64,000 nt of DNA. It comes from Bradyrhizobium sp. KBS0727 (GTDB taxonomy: Bacteria; Pseudomonadota; Alphaproteobacteria; Rhizobiales; Xanthobacteraceae). The stretch is taken from NCBI RefSeq assembly GCF_005937885.2, contig NZ_CP042176.1, positions 434,001-498,000 of the forward strand. The letters are read 5' to 3'. How positions within the stretch are numbered: the stretch's first letter is position 1; each line of letters begins with the position of its first letter. Made by a program: the position numbers and the translations under genes. Shown piece by piece: positions 1 to 9,327 of the stretch. Below the pieces are notes generated by a model. It had not been told where the DNA came from. It did no database searches and saw only the letters and a program-made list of their open reading frames with translations.

Positions 1-728
1 TCCTGGTCGATCCCGTGTGGTCGAGGCGCGCTTCGCCGTTCTCGTTTGCCGGGCCGAAGCGGCACAACGACCCCGGCATCGTGTTCGACGCGCTGCCGAA
101 GATCGATATCGTGCTGGTGTCGCACGGCCATTACGACCATCTCGACCTCGCGACGCTGTCCAGGCTTGCCGCAAAATTTTCGCCGCGGGTGATCACGCCG
201 CTCGGCAACGACGTCACGATGCGCGATGCGGATGCGGCGATCAAAGCCGAGGCGTTCGACTGGCAGGATCGCGTCGAACTCGGTAACGGCCTTGCGGTGA
301 CCCTGGTGCCGACGCGCCACTGGTCGGCGCGCGGATTGTTCGACCGCAACAAGGCGCTGTGGGCGAGTTTTGTATTGGAGACGCCGGCCGGCAGGCTCTA
401 CATCGTCTGCGATTCCGGCTACGGCGACGGCAAGCATTTCCGCCGCGTGGCCGAGAAGCACGGCCCGCTGCGGCTGGCGATCCTCCCCATCGGCGCCTAT
501 GAGCCGCGCTGGTTCATGAAGGACCAGCACATGAATCCGCACGACGCGGTGAAGGCGCTGTCCGACTGCGGCGCGCAAGCAGCACTGGCGCATCATCACG
601 GCACGTTCCAGTTGACCGACGAAGCGATCGATGCGCCTGTGATCGCGCTCGGCGCGGCGCTCGATGAGGCGAAGATTCCGCGCGAGCGGTTTGCGGCGCT
701 GAAGCCGGGGCAGGTAGTCGAGATCTAG
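1..728 (+). CDS. MBL-fold metal-dependent hydrolase, 5' end outside window
   Basis: The frame is open from the window edge (reading LVDP before the first possible internal start, a GTG at 15), so the true start lies upstream and only the C-terminal ~240 residues are seen. The metallo-beta-lactamase metal motif HGHYDH is present, followed by a DSGYGDG stretch and a late AHHHGTF motif. This arrangement, with the leading ASPFSFAGPKR segment, fits the NAPE-hydrolysing phospholipase D-like / UlaG-like branch of MBL hydrolases. The enzyme should be a zinc hydrolase, probably cytoplasmic as seen, but the N-terminus is missing and the substrate cannot be told. No downstream partner: the next gene starts 283 bases later. 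Confidence 0.85.
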   Translation, partial: LVDPVWSRRASPFSFAGPKRHNDPGIVFDALPKIDIVLVSHGHYDHLDLATLSRLAAKFSPRVITPLGNDVTMRDADAAIKAEAFDWQDRVELGNGLAVTLVPTRHWSARGLFDRNKALWASFVLETPAGRLYIVCDSGYGDGKHFRRVAEKHGPLRLAILPIGAYEPRWFMKDQHMNPHDAVKALSDCGAQAALAHHHGTFQLTDEAIDAPVIALGAALDEAKIPRERFAALKPGQVVEI

Positions 729-1011
729 TCCATCGTCGTCCTGGCGCCCGTGCGCAACTGGGCACTGTGCCGTGACGACGAATTGCCGCGCCGCAGGTCG
801 CGGCGGTTCTCCGAGCACGTCATCGGTGACGAGAAATTGCACGCCAGTCGGGGAATAATCACTGGATCGTGAAACAGATTTACGTCCGGGAAAACAGTCA
901 GGAAATCTCCATAGCAACTCAAGCTCGCCTGAAGCCCGGCTTTAGGACTGCCATGCGAACCGCGACTAAGCGTCAGGCTGAGGGGCTGTACCTTCAGAAG
1001 GATTTTTTAGC

Positions 1012-3882
1012 ATGGCTATCACGGCGACGTTTTCTCCCAGCGGTTTTCTCACGATCTTCGGCGATGCGAACAAGAACAGCGTCATCGTGGGCCGCGATGC
1101 GGCCGGCAACATTCTTGTAAATGGCGGCGCTGTTCAAATTCAGGGTGGCAAAGCAACGGTCGCCAACACCGCAAAAATCCAGATGTTCGGTCAGGACGGC
1201 AACGACACCCTTACGATCGACGAAACCAACGGTGCGATGCCCGCTGCCCTGATGTTCGGTGGCGGAGGCAATGACACCATCACCGGTGGTTCGGGCAATG
1301 ACATGCTGTTCGGTCAGGCCGGCGACGACATTCTGCTCGGCAAAGGCGGTAACGATCTGCTGTTCGGGGGCGCGGGTAACGATACCCTCACCGGCGGCGC
1401 CGGCGACGACCAGATGTTCGGCGAGGCCGGTAACGATCGCATGATCTGGAATCCGGGCGACGGCAGCGACCTTATGGAAGGCGGCGACGGCAACGACACC
1501 GCCGAAGTCAACGGTGGCAACGGCGCCGAGGTATTCACGATCACGGCCAACGGCACGCGGGTACGCTTCGATCGCATCAGCCCCGCTCCCTTCTCGCTTG
1601 ATATCGGAACCACCGAAAACCTGGTGGTCAACGCCAATGGCGGCGACGACGTCATCACGGCGGGGAATGGTCTTGCTAGCCTGATCAAGCTCACCATCGA
1701 TGGCGGCGCGGGCAACGACACCATCACCGGCGGTGACGGCAACGACATGCTGATCGGCGGCGACGGCAACGACGTCATCACCGGCGGCCGTGGCAACGAC
1801 ACAGCGCAGCTCGGCACCGGTAACGACACGTTCGTCTGGAATCCCGGCGATGGCAGCGACGTCGTCGAGGGCGGCGACGGCATGGACACGCTGCAGTTCA
1901 ACGGCTCCAACGTCGGCGAAAAGATCGATCTCTCCGCCAACGGAACCCGCGCGCGGCTCACGCGCGATGTCGGCGCCGTCACCATGGATCTCAACGGCAT
2001 GGAGCAGGTCAACATCGTGGCGTTGGGTGGTGCGGACAACGTCACGGTCGGCGATCTGACCAAGACCGGCATCAAGCAGGTGAACATCGATTTGAGCGCT
2101 ACGCCTGGCAGCGGCCAGGGCGATGCCCAGGCGGACACCGTGTCTGTCAACGGCACCGGCGGCGATGACCAGATCCAGATCTCGAATTCCGGGACCTCGG
2201 TCATCGTCGCGGGGCTGGCGGCGCAGATCGGCATCAGCGGTACGGAGGCCGGCGATACGTTGACCGTCAGCGCCGGCAACGGCAACGACACCATCAATGC
2301 GTCCGGTGCTCAATCGAGCGCCATGAACCTTGTCCTGGATGGCGGTGCCGGCAACGACACCATCATCGGCAGCGGCGGCAGCGACACCCTGCTGGGCGGC
2401 GACGGCAACGATACGGTTACCGGAGGCCGCGGCAATGACGTGGCCTTGCTCGGCAGCGGCAACGATACCTTCGTCTGGAATCCCGGCGATGGCAGCGACA
2501 CCGTCGAGGGCCAGGACGGCACCGACACCTTGGTGTTCAACGGCGCCAATGTCGGCGAGAACATGGATATCTCGGCCAATGGCGGCCGGGTGCGGCTGTT
2601 CCGCGACGTCGGCAACATCACGATGGATCTCAACAGCGTCGAGCATATTCAGCTCAACGCTTTGGGCGGCGCCGACACCATCACGGTCAACGATCTCTCC
2701 GGAACCGGTGTCACCCAGGTGGCGATCGATCTGGCCGCCACGCCGGGCACGCCCGGCGGCGACGGCCAGCGTGACACGGTGATCGCCAACGGGACGGCCG
2801 CGGACGACCACATCAGCGTCGTCAACAGCGGTGGCTCGGTGGTGGTCAACGGTCTGGCCGCACAGGTGTCGATCGCGAACGCCGAAGCCGGCGACGCGCT
2901 CGTCGTCAACGGCCTCGGCGGCAATGACGTGATCGACGCGTCGGCGATCACGGCCGCACAGCTCCAGCTAACGCTCAACGGTGGCGACGGCAACGACACC
3001 ATCACGGGCAGTGCCGGTGACGATATCGTCAACGGTGGTCGCGGCAACGACGTGGCGTTGCTCGGCGCCGGCAACGATACCTTCGTCTGGAATCCGGGCG
3101 ACGGCAGCGACACGGTCGAAGGCCAGTCCGGCACCGACACGCTGCAGTTCAACGGCGCCAACATTGCCGAGAACATCGACATCTCGGCCAATGGCGGCCG
3201 GGTGCGGCTGTTCCGGGACGTTGCCAACATCACGATGGATCTCAACGGCGTCGAGAACATCAACGTGGCGGCGCTGGGAGGTGCCGACACCATCACCGTC
3301 AACGATCTGACCGGGACTGCCGTCAAGCAGGTCGCGATCGATCTCAGCGGTACGCCCGGCAGCGGCGTCGGTGACGGCCAGGCGGATACCATTATTATCA
3401 ACGCGACCAACGGCAACGACGTCATCAACATCAGCGAGAGCAACGGCGTGATTACCGTGTCGGGCCTCGGCGACGATGTGACGATCAAAGGCTTCGATGC
3501 CAACGATCGCATCGTGATCAACGGTCTCGGCGGTGACGATGTCATCACCGCGTCCGGCCTTCCGGTTGGTATCCAGCTCACCGCCAATGGCGGCGACGGC
3601 GATGACGTCATCATCGGCGGCCTAGGCAATGACATCCTGACCGGCGGAAACGGCGACGACATCCTGATCGGCGGCGGCGGGCAAGACGTGCTCGACGGCG
3701 GGCCCGGCGACAACGTCCTGATCCAGGGTTTTGCCGCCCCGGCGGGGGCTGCGAGTGCCGCTCTCCTCGGCCAGTTCATGGCGTCGAGCTTTGTCCCGGC
3801 GGGCCCGGGCCTCGGTGCGATCCCGATGGCCGATCCGCAGGCGGGTCAGCAGCCGGTGTTGGCGATGCCACAGCACGCGTGA
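1012..3882 (+). CDS. RTX-like calcium-binding repeat protein, type I secretion substrate
   Basis: A 956-residue protein with many glycine/aspartate nonapeptides of the GGxGxDxLx type (residues ~82-140, 230-270, 443-480, 655-685, 855-900), the calcium-binding beta-roll signature of proteins exported by type I secretion. No N-terminal signal peptide is visible, as expected for this route. Between the nonapeptide blocks lie three similar modules of ~205-213 residues, each opening with a FVWNPGDGSD motif (271, 484, 688); a shorter relative starts at 141. The tail (904-956) is Ala/Pro-rich. I see no protease, lipase or adhesin domain, so its role (surface layer, matrix, adhesion) is unknown. AAGGA at 998-1002 precedes the ATG by 9 bases. 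The ABC exporter begins 41 bases downstream, suggesting one operon. Confidence 0.85.
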   Translation: MAITATFSPSGFLTIFGDANKNSVIVGRDAAGNILVNGGAVQIQGGKATVANTAKIQMFGQDGNDTLTIDETNGAMPAALMFGGGGNDTITGGSGNDMLFGQAGDDILLGKGGNDLLFGGAGNDTLTGGAGDDQMFGEAGNDRMIWNPGDGSDLMEGGDGNDTAEVNGGNGAEVFTITANGTRVRFDRISPAPFSLDIGTTENLVVNANGGDDVITAGNGLASLIKLTIDGGAGNDTITGGDGNDMLIGGDGNDVITGGRGNDTAQLGTGNDTFVWNPGDGSDVVEGGDGMDTLQFNGSNVGEKIDLSANGTRARLTRDVGAVTMDLNGMEQVNIVALGGADNVTVGDLTKTGIKQVNIDLSATPGSGQGDAQADTVSVNGTGGDDQIQISNSGTSVIVAGLAAQIGISGTEAGDTLTVSAGNGNDTINASGAQSSAMNLVLDGGAGNDTIIGSGGSDTLLGGDGNDTVTGGRGNDVALLGSGNDTFVWNPGDGSDTVEGQDGTDTLVFNGANVGENMDISANGGRVRLFRDVGNITMDLNSVEHIQLNALGGADTITVNDLSGTGVTQVAIDLAATPGTPGGDGQRDTVIANGTAADDHISVVNSGGSVVVNGLAAQVSIANAEAGDALVVNGLGGNDVIDASAITAAQLQLTLNGGDGNDTITGSAGDDIVNGGRGNDVALLGAGNDTFVWNPGDGSDTVEGQSGTDTLQFNGANIAENIDISANGGRVRLFRDVANITMDLNGVENINVAALGGADTITVNDLTGTAVKQVAIDLSGTPGSGVGDGQADTIIINATNGNDVINISESNGVITVSGLGDDVTIKGFDANDRIVINGLGGDDVITASGLPVGIQLTANGGDGDDVIIGGLGNDILTGGNGDDILIGGGGQDVLDGGPGDNVLIQGFAAPAGAASAALLGQFMASSFVPAGPGLGAIPMADPQAGQQPVLAMPQHA
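1822..3620 (+). repeat. Three tandem coding modules inside the RTX gene
   Basis: Codons for the FVWNPGDGSD motif recur near 1837, 2476 and 3088, marking modules of about 639, 612 and 550 bases. The modules share long nearly identical stretches, for example those coding for the SANG-R-RL and TMDLN segments and the ATPG linker. The boundaries are approximate, and the third module diverges before the terminal repeat block. Confidence 0.75.
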
Positions 3883-3923
3883 TCGCGGCGTTGCCTTGAT
3901 GAAGACCGCCTTGGAGAAAAGTG

Positions 3924-6065
3924 ATGAACGCTGAAGCCGGCAGCACGGATCGACTAGATCAGGGACTCGAAACCCTGGTGATCTTGCTGCATTTCCAGGG
4001 CGTCGCGGCCGATCGCGAGCAGATCAGACATCGGCTGGGAACGGACAAGATCGGCGCATCGGAGATCCTCCGGTGCGCCAAAGACCTCGGGCTAAAGGCG
4101 CGGTCGTTCCGCACCGACTGGTCGCGGCTCGCCCGGACGCCGTTGCCCGCGATCGCGAGCCTGCGTGACGGCGGCTTCATGGTGATCGGCAAGGCCGCCG
4201 ACGACCAGGTCCTGGTCCAGGTACCCGGGGAGGCTCGCCCCGCTTTCATGACCCGGGCGGAACTGCTCGCCATCTGGGACGGCGGGCTGATCCTGATGAC
4301 GCGCCGCGCAGGGCTGTCGGACGTCACCCGGCGCTTCGACATCACGTGGTTTCTCGGCGCGATCCACAAGTACCGGCGTCTGCTCGGCGAAGTGCTGGTC
4401 GCGTCGTTCTTCCTGCAAATCTTTGCGCTGGTCTCGCCGCTGTTCTTCCAGGTGGTGATCGACAAGGTGCTGGTGCATCGCTCGCTGAGCACGCTTGACG
4501 TACTGGTGATCGGCCTCGTCGCCATCTCGATGTTCGAGACCATTCTCGGCATCCTGCGAACCTACCTGTTTGCGCACACGACCAACCGCATCGACGTCGA
4601 ACTCGGTGCGCGCCTGTTCCGTCATCTGCTGGCATTGCCGATGGCCTACTTCCAGGCACGGCGGGTCGGCGATTCCGTGGCGAGGGTGCGCGAACTCGAG
4701 AACATCCGCAATTTTCTCACCAGCTCTGCCTTGACGCTGGCGATCGACCTGCTGTTCACCTTCGTGTTTCTCGCGGTCATGTTCGCTTATTCGCCGCCGC
4801 TGACTTGGATCGTGCTCGGCTCGTTCCCGTTCTACATCGCGATCTCGGCCGGCGTGACGCCGCTGTTCCGGCGACGGCTCGACGATAAATTCCGGCGCGG
4901 CGCCGAGAACCAGGCCTTCCTGGTCGAGAGCGTGACCGGGATCGAGACGCTCAAGGCGATGGCGGTCGAGCCCCAGATGCAGCGGCGCTGGGAGGAGCAA
5001 CTCGCGGGCTATGTCACGGCGAGCTTTCGGGTCCTCAGCCTAGGCAATACCGCGAGCCAGATGGTCCAGTTCGTCAGCAAGGTCGTTACCGCGGCGATCC
5101 TGTATTTCGGCGCCCGGCTGGTGATCGATGGCGGCCTGTCGGTCGGCGAACTCGTGGCCTTCAATATTTTGGCCGGCCGGGTCAGCGCCCCGGTGTTGCG
5201 TCTGGCGCAGATCTGGCAGGACTTTCACCAGGCGCGGCTTTCGGTGCAGCGGCTGGGCGATATCCTGAACACGACCGCGGAGCCGACCTATTCGGCGGGT
5301 CGCACACAGGTGCCCGCGCTCCGCGGCAACATCAGCTTCGACCACGTGACGTTTCGTTACCGGGTCGATGGCCAGGAAATCCTGCACGATATCAGCTTCG
5401 ATGTCCCGGCCGGACAGATGGTCGGCATCGTCGGTCCGTCCGGCTCGGGCAAGAGCACGTTTGCAAAACTGGTGCAGCGGCTTTACGTGCCGGAAAGCGG
5501 ACGGGTCCTGATTGACGGGACCGATATTGCGATGGCCGATCCGGCCGGGCTGCGTCGCCAGATCGGCGTGGTGCTGCAGGAAAACGTGCTGTTCAACCGT
5601 TCGGTGCGCGAGAACATCGCGCTCAGCGATCCGGCGATGCCGATGGAGCGCATCGTCGCAGCGGCCACGCTGGCGGGCGCGCATGAATTCATCCTCGAAC
5701 TGCCCGAAGGCTACGACACCGTCGTCGGCGAGCGGGGCTCGACGCTCTCCGGTGGCCAGCGCCAGCGGATCGCCATTGCCCGCGCGTTGATCGCCGACCC
5801 CCGAATCCTGATCTTCGACGAGGCAACCAGCGCGCTCGACTACGAGAGCGAGCGCATCATTCAGCAGAACATGAAGGAGATCGCCAGGGGACGCACGGTT
5901 TTGATCATCGCGCACCGGCTCTCCACCGTCCGGGCGGCGGACCGCATCGTGACGCTGGAACGCGGCCGCCTGGTCGAGGACGGAACCCACGATGCCCTGA
6001 TCAAGACCGGCGGCCGCTACGCGACGCTGCATCGGATGCAGGGAGGAATCTATGAAGTCGGCTAG
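3924..6065 (+). CDS. Type I secretion ABC transporter, HlyB-type with C39-like domain
   Basis: A 713-residue fused permease/ATPase that should power export of the neighbouring RTX protein across the inner membrane. Residues ~10-130 resemble the C39 peptidase domain, but the catalytic cysteine position reads GLETLVIL, so this is a non-proteolytic C39-like domain as in HlyB. Then follow about six membrane segments (~155-440), and a nucleotide-binding domain with Walker A GPSGSGKST, signature LSGGQRQR, Walker B ILIFDEATSALD and the switch His in IAHRLST. I chose ATG 3924 because GGAG at 3913-3916 sits 7 bases upstream; a GTG at 3921 is also possible. The 3' end overlaps the adaptor gene by 14 bases, indicating translational coupling. 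Confidence 0.93.
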   Translation: MNAEAGSTDRLDQGLETLVILLHFQGVAADREQIRHRLGTDKIGASEILRCAKDLGLKARSFRTDWSRLARTPLPAIASLRDGGFMVIGKAADDQVLVQVPGEARPAFMTRAELLAIWDGGLILMTRRAGLSDVTRRFDITWFLGAIHKYRRLLGEVLVASFFLQIFALVSPLFFQVVIDKVLVHRSLSTLDVLVIGLVAISMFETILGILRTYLFAHTTNRIDVELGARLFRHLLALPMAYFQARRVGDSVARVRELENIRNFLTSSALTLAIDLLFTFVFLAVMFAYSPPLTWIVLGSFPFYIAISAGVTPLFRRRLDDKFRRGAENQAFLVESVTGIETLKAMAVEPQMQRRWEEQLAGYVTASFRVLSLGNTASQMVQFVSKVVTAAILYFGARLVIDGGLSVGELVAFNILAGRVSAPVLRLAQIWQDFHQARLSVQRLGDILNTTAEPTYSAGRTQVPALRGNISFDHVTFRYRVDGQEILHDISFDVPAGQMVGIVGPSGSGKSTFAKLVQRLYVPESGRVLIDGTDIAMADPAGLRRQIGVVLQENVLFNRSVRENIALSDPAMPMERIVAAATLAGAHEFILELPEGYDTVVGERGSTLSGGQRQRIAIARALIADPRILIFDEATSALDYESERIIQQNMKEIARGRTVLIIAHRLSTVRAADRIVTLERGRLVEDGTHDALIKTGGRYATLHRMQGGIYEVG

Positions 6066-7506
6066 CCAGACCTTGCCGGTCAAGCCGGCGCAAACCGTCA
6101 TTCCGTTCAAGCCCAGGCCGGAGAGGCGCGGCGACGAACTCGCTTTTTTGCCGGCCGCGCTCGAGATCGTGGAGACGCCGCCGTCGCCAATCGGCCGCCT
6201 GCTGGTGGCGAACATCATCCTGCTGTTCTGTCTGGCGCTGATCTGGTCCTGGTTCGGGACCATCGACATCGTGGCATCGGCAACCGGCAAGATCATGCCG
6301 AGCGGCCGCACCAAGGTGATCCAGCCGTTCGAGACCGGCGTGGTGCGTTCGATCGGGGTGCAGGACGGGCAGGTGGTGAAAGCCGGCGACGTGCTGATCG
6401 AGCTCGATCCGACCGTCAACGCGGCCGAACGCGATCATTCCCAAAACGATCTGCTCGCCGAGCAGCTTAACATCGCGCGGCTGCGTGCCGCGCTTGCGGC
6501 CGTCGACGATCGCGAGCCGGATTTCGTCGCGCCTGCCGGCGCCGATCCGGGTTTGGTCGGCACCCAGCGCCAGCTCCTGCTCAATCAGGTGACCGAGCAC
6601 CGCGCCAAGATCGCGGCGCTGGCACGTCAACAGGCGCAGAAGGAGGCCGAACAGGCCACGACCGCAGCCACCATCCACAAGCTCGAAGCGATGATTCCGG
6701 TGGTCCAGCAACGCGTCGATATCCGCAAGACGTTGATGGAACGGGAGCTGAGTTCGAAGATCACCTATTTCGAGACCCTGCAGTTGCTGGTCGAACAGCA
6801 GGAGGAACTCAGCGTCCAGAAAAGCCATCTAACGGAAGCGGAGGCGGCGGTGGCAGCGATTCGCGAGACCCGCGGCCAGGCAGCGGCCGAATACCGGCAC
6901 ACGCTGTCGGACGAACTCGCCAAGGCCGAGCAAAAGGCCGGCGGACTTGCCCAGGACCTGATCAAGGCCCAGCAGAAGACCAGACTTCAGCAGTTGACTT
7001 CGCCGGTGGACGGCGTGGTGCAGCAGCTCGCGATCCACACGGTCGGCGGTGTCGTCACCCCCGCGCAGGCGCTGTTGGTCATCGTTCCAAGCGACAGCCG
7101 GCTGGAAATCGAGGCGATGGTATCGAACCGCGACATCGGCTTTGTCCACCCCGGACAAGAAGCCGAGATCAAGATCGATACTTTCAATTTCACCCGCTAC
7201 GGGCTGCTGCGCGGCAAGGTCCTGAACGTGTCGCAGGATGCCATCATTCGAGATCAACAGCAGGATCGCTCGGGCGACCGCCGCGCGGGCACGCCAAACG
7301 ACTCCAGCGAACCGAAGGGCCAGGAGTTGAACTACAGCGCCCGCGTATCGCTTGATCGCACCAAGATGCGGATCGACGATCGGATGGTTGATTTGTCGCC
7401 CGGTATGGCGGTGACAGTGGAGATCAAGACCGGGTCGCGCACGATTCTGGATTATCTGCTGTCGCCGCTCATTCGTTATCAGCAGGATGTTCTGCACGAG
7501 CGGTGA
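6052..7506 (+). CDS. HlyD-family periplasmic adaptor of type I secretion
   Basis: A 484-residue membrane-fusion protein: a short cytoplasmic N-terminus, one membrane segment at about residues 49-70, a biotinyl/lipoyl-like hairpin start (ASATGKI, then FETGVVRSIGVQDGQVVKAG), a long helical coiled-coil region (~130-315), and a beta-barrel part ending in the family-typical YLLSPLIRY tail. It should bridge the ABC exporter and an outer-membrane channel. GGGAGGA at 6041-6047 precedes the ATG, inside the end of the ABC gene. No TolC-like gene follows; the channel must be encoded elsewhere. Confidence 0.92.
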   Translation: MKSASQTLPVKPAQTVIPFKPRPERRGDELAFLPAALEIVETPPSPIGRLLVANIILLFCLALIWSWFGTIDIVASATGKIMPSGRTKVIQPFETGVVRSIGVQDGQVVKAGDVLIELDPTVNAAERDHSQNDLLAEQLNIARLRAALAAVDDREPDFVAPAGADPGLVGTQRQLLLNQVTEHRAKIAALARQQAQKEAEQATTAATIHKLEAMIPVVQQRVDIRKTLMERELSSKITYFETLQLLVEQQEELSVQKSHLTEAEAAVAAIRETRGQAAAEYRHTLSDELAKAEQKAGGLAQDLIKAQQKTRLQQLTSPVDGVVQQLAIHTVGGVVTPAQALLVIVPSDSRLEIEAMVSNRDIGFVHPGQEAEIKIDTFNFTRYGLLRGKVLNVSQDAIIRDQQQDRSGDRRAGTPNDSSEPKGQELNYSARVSLDRTKMRIDDRMVDLSPGMAVTVEIKTGSRTILDYLLSPLIRYQQDVLHER

Positions 7507-7507
7507 T

Positions 7508-7627
7508 CGTCATTGCGAGCCAACGGGTCCGGCCTCTGGCCGGCCCGATGACAGGCTCCGCGAAGCAATCCATCGCGCAACAAAGCAAGTGTGGATTGCT
7601 TCGTCGCTGACGCTCCTCGCAATGACG
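7508..7627. repeat. Palindromic intergenic repeat, family A copy 1
   Basis: The ends are perfect 12-bp inverted repeats (CGTCATTGCGAG at 7508-7519, complement at 7616-7627). An inner inverted pair GAAGCAATCCA lies at 7562-7572 / 7592-7602. A second copy with the same inner pair lies at 14159-14270. Such mobile palindromes are common in Bradyrhizobium genomes; here it separates convergent genes and may also stop transcription. Confidence 0.8.
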
Positions 7628-7656
7628 ACGGAATGCGTAGCCGCGACGACGGCAGA

Positions 7657-8358
7657 TTATTCCTTCGCCTTGATCGCCCAGGACACGCCCACCGTCACCG
7701 ACAGCGTCTCTTCGCCCTGTGCTACCGGGGCGCCGGCTGCCATGGGCGCCATCATCTTGCCGCGCAACACAGGGGGAGCCGAGCCTTCCTCGGAAATGTT
7801 GAGCGGTTCGCCGAGCGTTACGCCGGCCGCCTTGGCGTAAATTTCAGCCTTGCGGCGGGCGTCGGCGATCGCCTTCTCCCGGGCGTCATCGAGCAGCTTT
7901 GAGGTCTGCGACACCATGAAATTGATGCCGCCAAGTTCGTTGGCGCCGGCGCCGACCAGGACGTCGATGATGTTGGCGACCTTGGTGACGTCGCGCAGCC
8001 GCACCGTGACGCGGTTGCTGGCGCGATAGCCGGTGACGGGTGACGGACCGGAGCGGTTCGGCGCGTATTGCGGCTGCAGCGACAACCGCGAGGTCTGATA
8101 GTCCTTTTCCTCGATGCCGGCGCCCTTCAGCGCCAGCAACACCTTGCCCATCGCCGCGTTGTTGGCGTCGGAGGCCTCGCGCGCGGTCTTGGCGTCGGAG
8201 GTCACGCCGCCGTCGATCTGCGCCTGGTCCGGCGGCACCGACACGGTGGCCTCGCCGATCACGGAGATTATCGGCGGTGGCGTCTGCGCGAACGCAGGCG
8301 TGGCGACCCAGCCGGCGGCAACGACGGCGAGCGCGAGCGAATGCTTCATGCGGATCAC
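7657..8358 (-). CDS. SIMPL domain (DUF541, BP26-like) periplasmic protein
   Basis: A 233-residue exported protein with an N-terminal signal peptide ending near PAFAQ and a SIMPL/DUF541 domain (ISVIGEATVSVPPDQA, then tandem VTVRLRDVTKVANIIDVLVGAGAN). The family includes the Brucella 26-kDa periplasmic antigen BP26 and E. coli YggE, linked to stress tolerance. The frame opens with a GTG whose bases overlap the TGA of the upstream gene (GTGA), suggesting coupling; an ATG three codons later (8349) is an alternative start that leaves the signal peptide intact. It forms a pair with the GyrI-like gene. Substrate or partner is unknown. Confidence 0.88.
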   Translation of the reverse strand: MIRMKHSLALAVVAAGWVATPAFAQTPPPIISVIGEATVSVPPDQAQIDGGVTSDAKTAREASDANNAAMGKVLLALKGAGIEEKDYQTSRLSLQPQYAPNRSGPSPVTGYRASNRVTVRLRDVTKVANIIDVLVGAGANELGGINFMVSQTSKLLDDAREKAIADARRKAEIYAKAAGVTLGEPLNISEEGSAPPVLRGKMMAPMAAGAPVAQGEETLSVTVGVSWAIKAKE

Positions 8359-9128
8359 TTCAGCGGCACATAGACGTTGATCACCAGCTTGTCTTCCGCG
8401 GTCTTCAAGGGATCGGTGATGTACTCCTCGATGAAGGTGTCTTTGGCTTCCAGTTTCTTGTCGTCGAGGTGATTGGTGATCGCCTCATAAGTGTTGTCCA
8501 TGTTGTCATAGGAACCGCGATGGACGAACTTCAGTGCCTTGCCCTCGGGCGATTTGCCCATGCTCATGTCCTTGGCCAGGTTCTTCGGATCCTGTTCGAC
8601 CGGAATTTCGGCCAGGTAGGTGAAGCCGGTATCGTCGGTCGAGGTGTAGACGATCATCGCATTGCCGGTGGCCTTGATGCCCTGCTTGTCGAGCAGCGCG
8701 GTCAGCGCCTTGAACGAATCGATCAGGGTGTCGAACGCCGCATCCCAATTGGCGGTACCCTTCATGACCACCACCTTTTTGGGCTCCAGCGCGAACGGCT
8801 CGCCGAACGGGTCGGCGGTCTGAACGGTCGCGGCCGGCGGCGGGGCGGCCGGGGTCTGCGCGGTGGCCGGCGGGGGTGACGGCGCTGCCGACGGGCTTGC
8901 CTCCGGGGCCGGCGTCGCTGAGGGCGCGGGGGTAGCCGATGCGGCAGGGGTGGGAGTCGTGGCCGGCGTCGCGGTGGGGGGTGCGGAGGTGGCGGGTGCC
9001 GGCGTGGCCTGCGGGGTCGGGGTTGGCGTGGCTGCCGGGGCCTGCGCCAAAGCGGCTCCGGCCAGCGCGATCGCCACGACAGGGATCAGCGCGACCAGGG
9101 CCGAGCGGAACGTGCGGATACGGTTCAT
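8355..9128 (-). CDS. Exported GyrI-like (AraC effector-binding type) domain protein
   Basis: A 257-residue protein with a signal peptide (cleavage near ALAQA, residue ~29), a 75-residue Pro/Ala/Thr-rich low-complexity linker (about 30-105), and a C-terminal ~150-residue domain of GyrI-like small-molecule-binding type (VVVMKGTANWDAAFDTLIDSF, YLAEIPVE, VHRGSYDNMDNTYEAI, IEEYITDP). Related domains bind hydrophobic ligands in the cytoplasm; here the signal peptide and linker suggest an envelope-located version held away from a surface. Its stop overlaps the SIMPL start by 4 bases, so the two are probably co-translated. The ligand is unknown. Confidence 0.8.
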   Translation of the reverse strand: MNRIRTFRSALVALIPVVAIALAGAALAQAPAATPTPTPQATPAPATSAPPTATPATTPTPAASATPAPSATPAPEASPSAAPSPPPATAQTPAAPPPAATVQTADPFGEPFALEPKKVVVMKGTANWDAAFDTLIDSFKALTALLDKQGIKATGNAMIVYTSTDDTGFTYLAEIPVEQDPKNLAKDMSMGKSPEGKALKFVHRGSYDNMDNTYEAITNHLDDKKLEAKDTFIEEYITDPLKTAEDKLVINVYVPLK

Positions 9129-9244
9129 TCAGTCATTCTCCATCCCACCAAGCGCCTGCGGCACATCGAGCGCTCGCGGCGTGTCCCGGCCGATGCCCGC
9201 AAAAGGCGCGATCCGTTCCTAACACGTGAGGTCTGCTTTCGTCC

Positions 9245-9262
9245 CATGACAGATGCGTCATG
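9245..9262. promoter_or_regulatory. Inverted repeat between divergent genes
   Basis: CATGAC (9245-9250) and GTCATG (9257-9262) form a 6-bp inverted repeat with a 6-base spacer in the 199-base region between the GyrI-like gene and dapF. It could be an operator for either side; short palindromes also arise by chance. Confidence 0.25.
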
Positions 9263-9327
9263 CACCCCTGCGCACTAGGCAATTGGCTATCATTCGCCAT
9301 ATAAGCAGGCGGAAATTGGGAAAATCC

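Noticed and set aside
994..2811. 605-codon open frame on the minus strand within the RTX gene
   Set aside because: It is the antisense of the Gly/Asp repeat gene; the repeated GGC/GAC codons keep the opposite frame open. The plus frame has RTX motifs, a ribosome-binding site and operon context.
1250..3700. Short repeated DNA units that might suggest a CRISPR array
   Set aside because: The repeats are in-frame codons for GGxGxD nonapeptides with no unique spacers of constant length.
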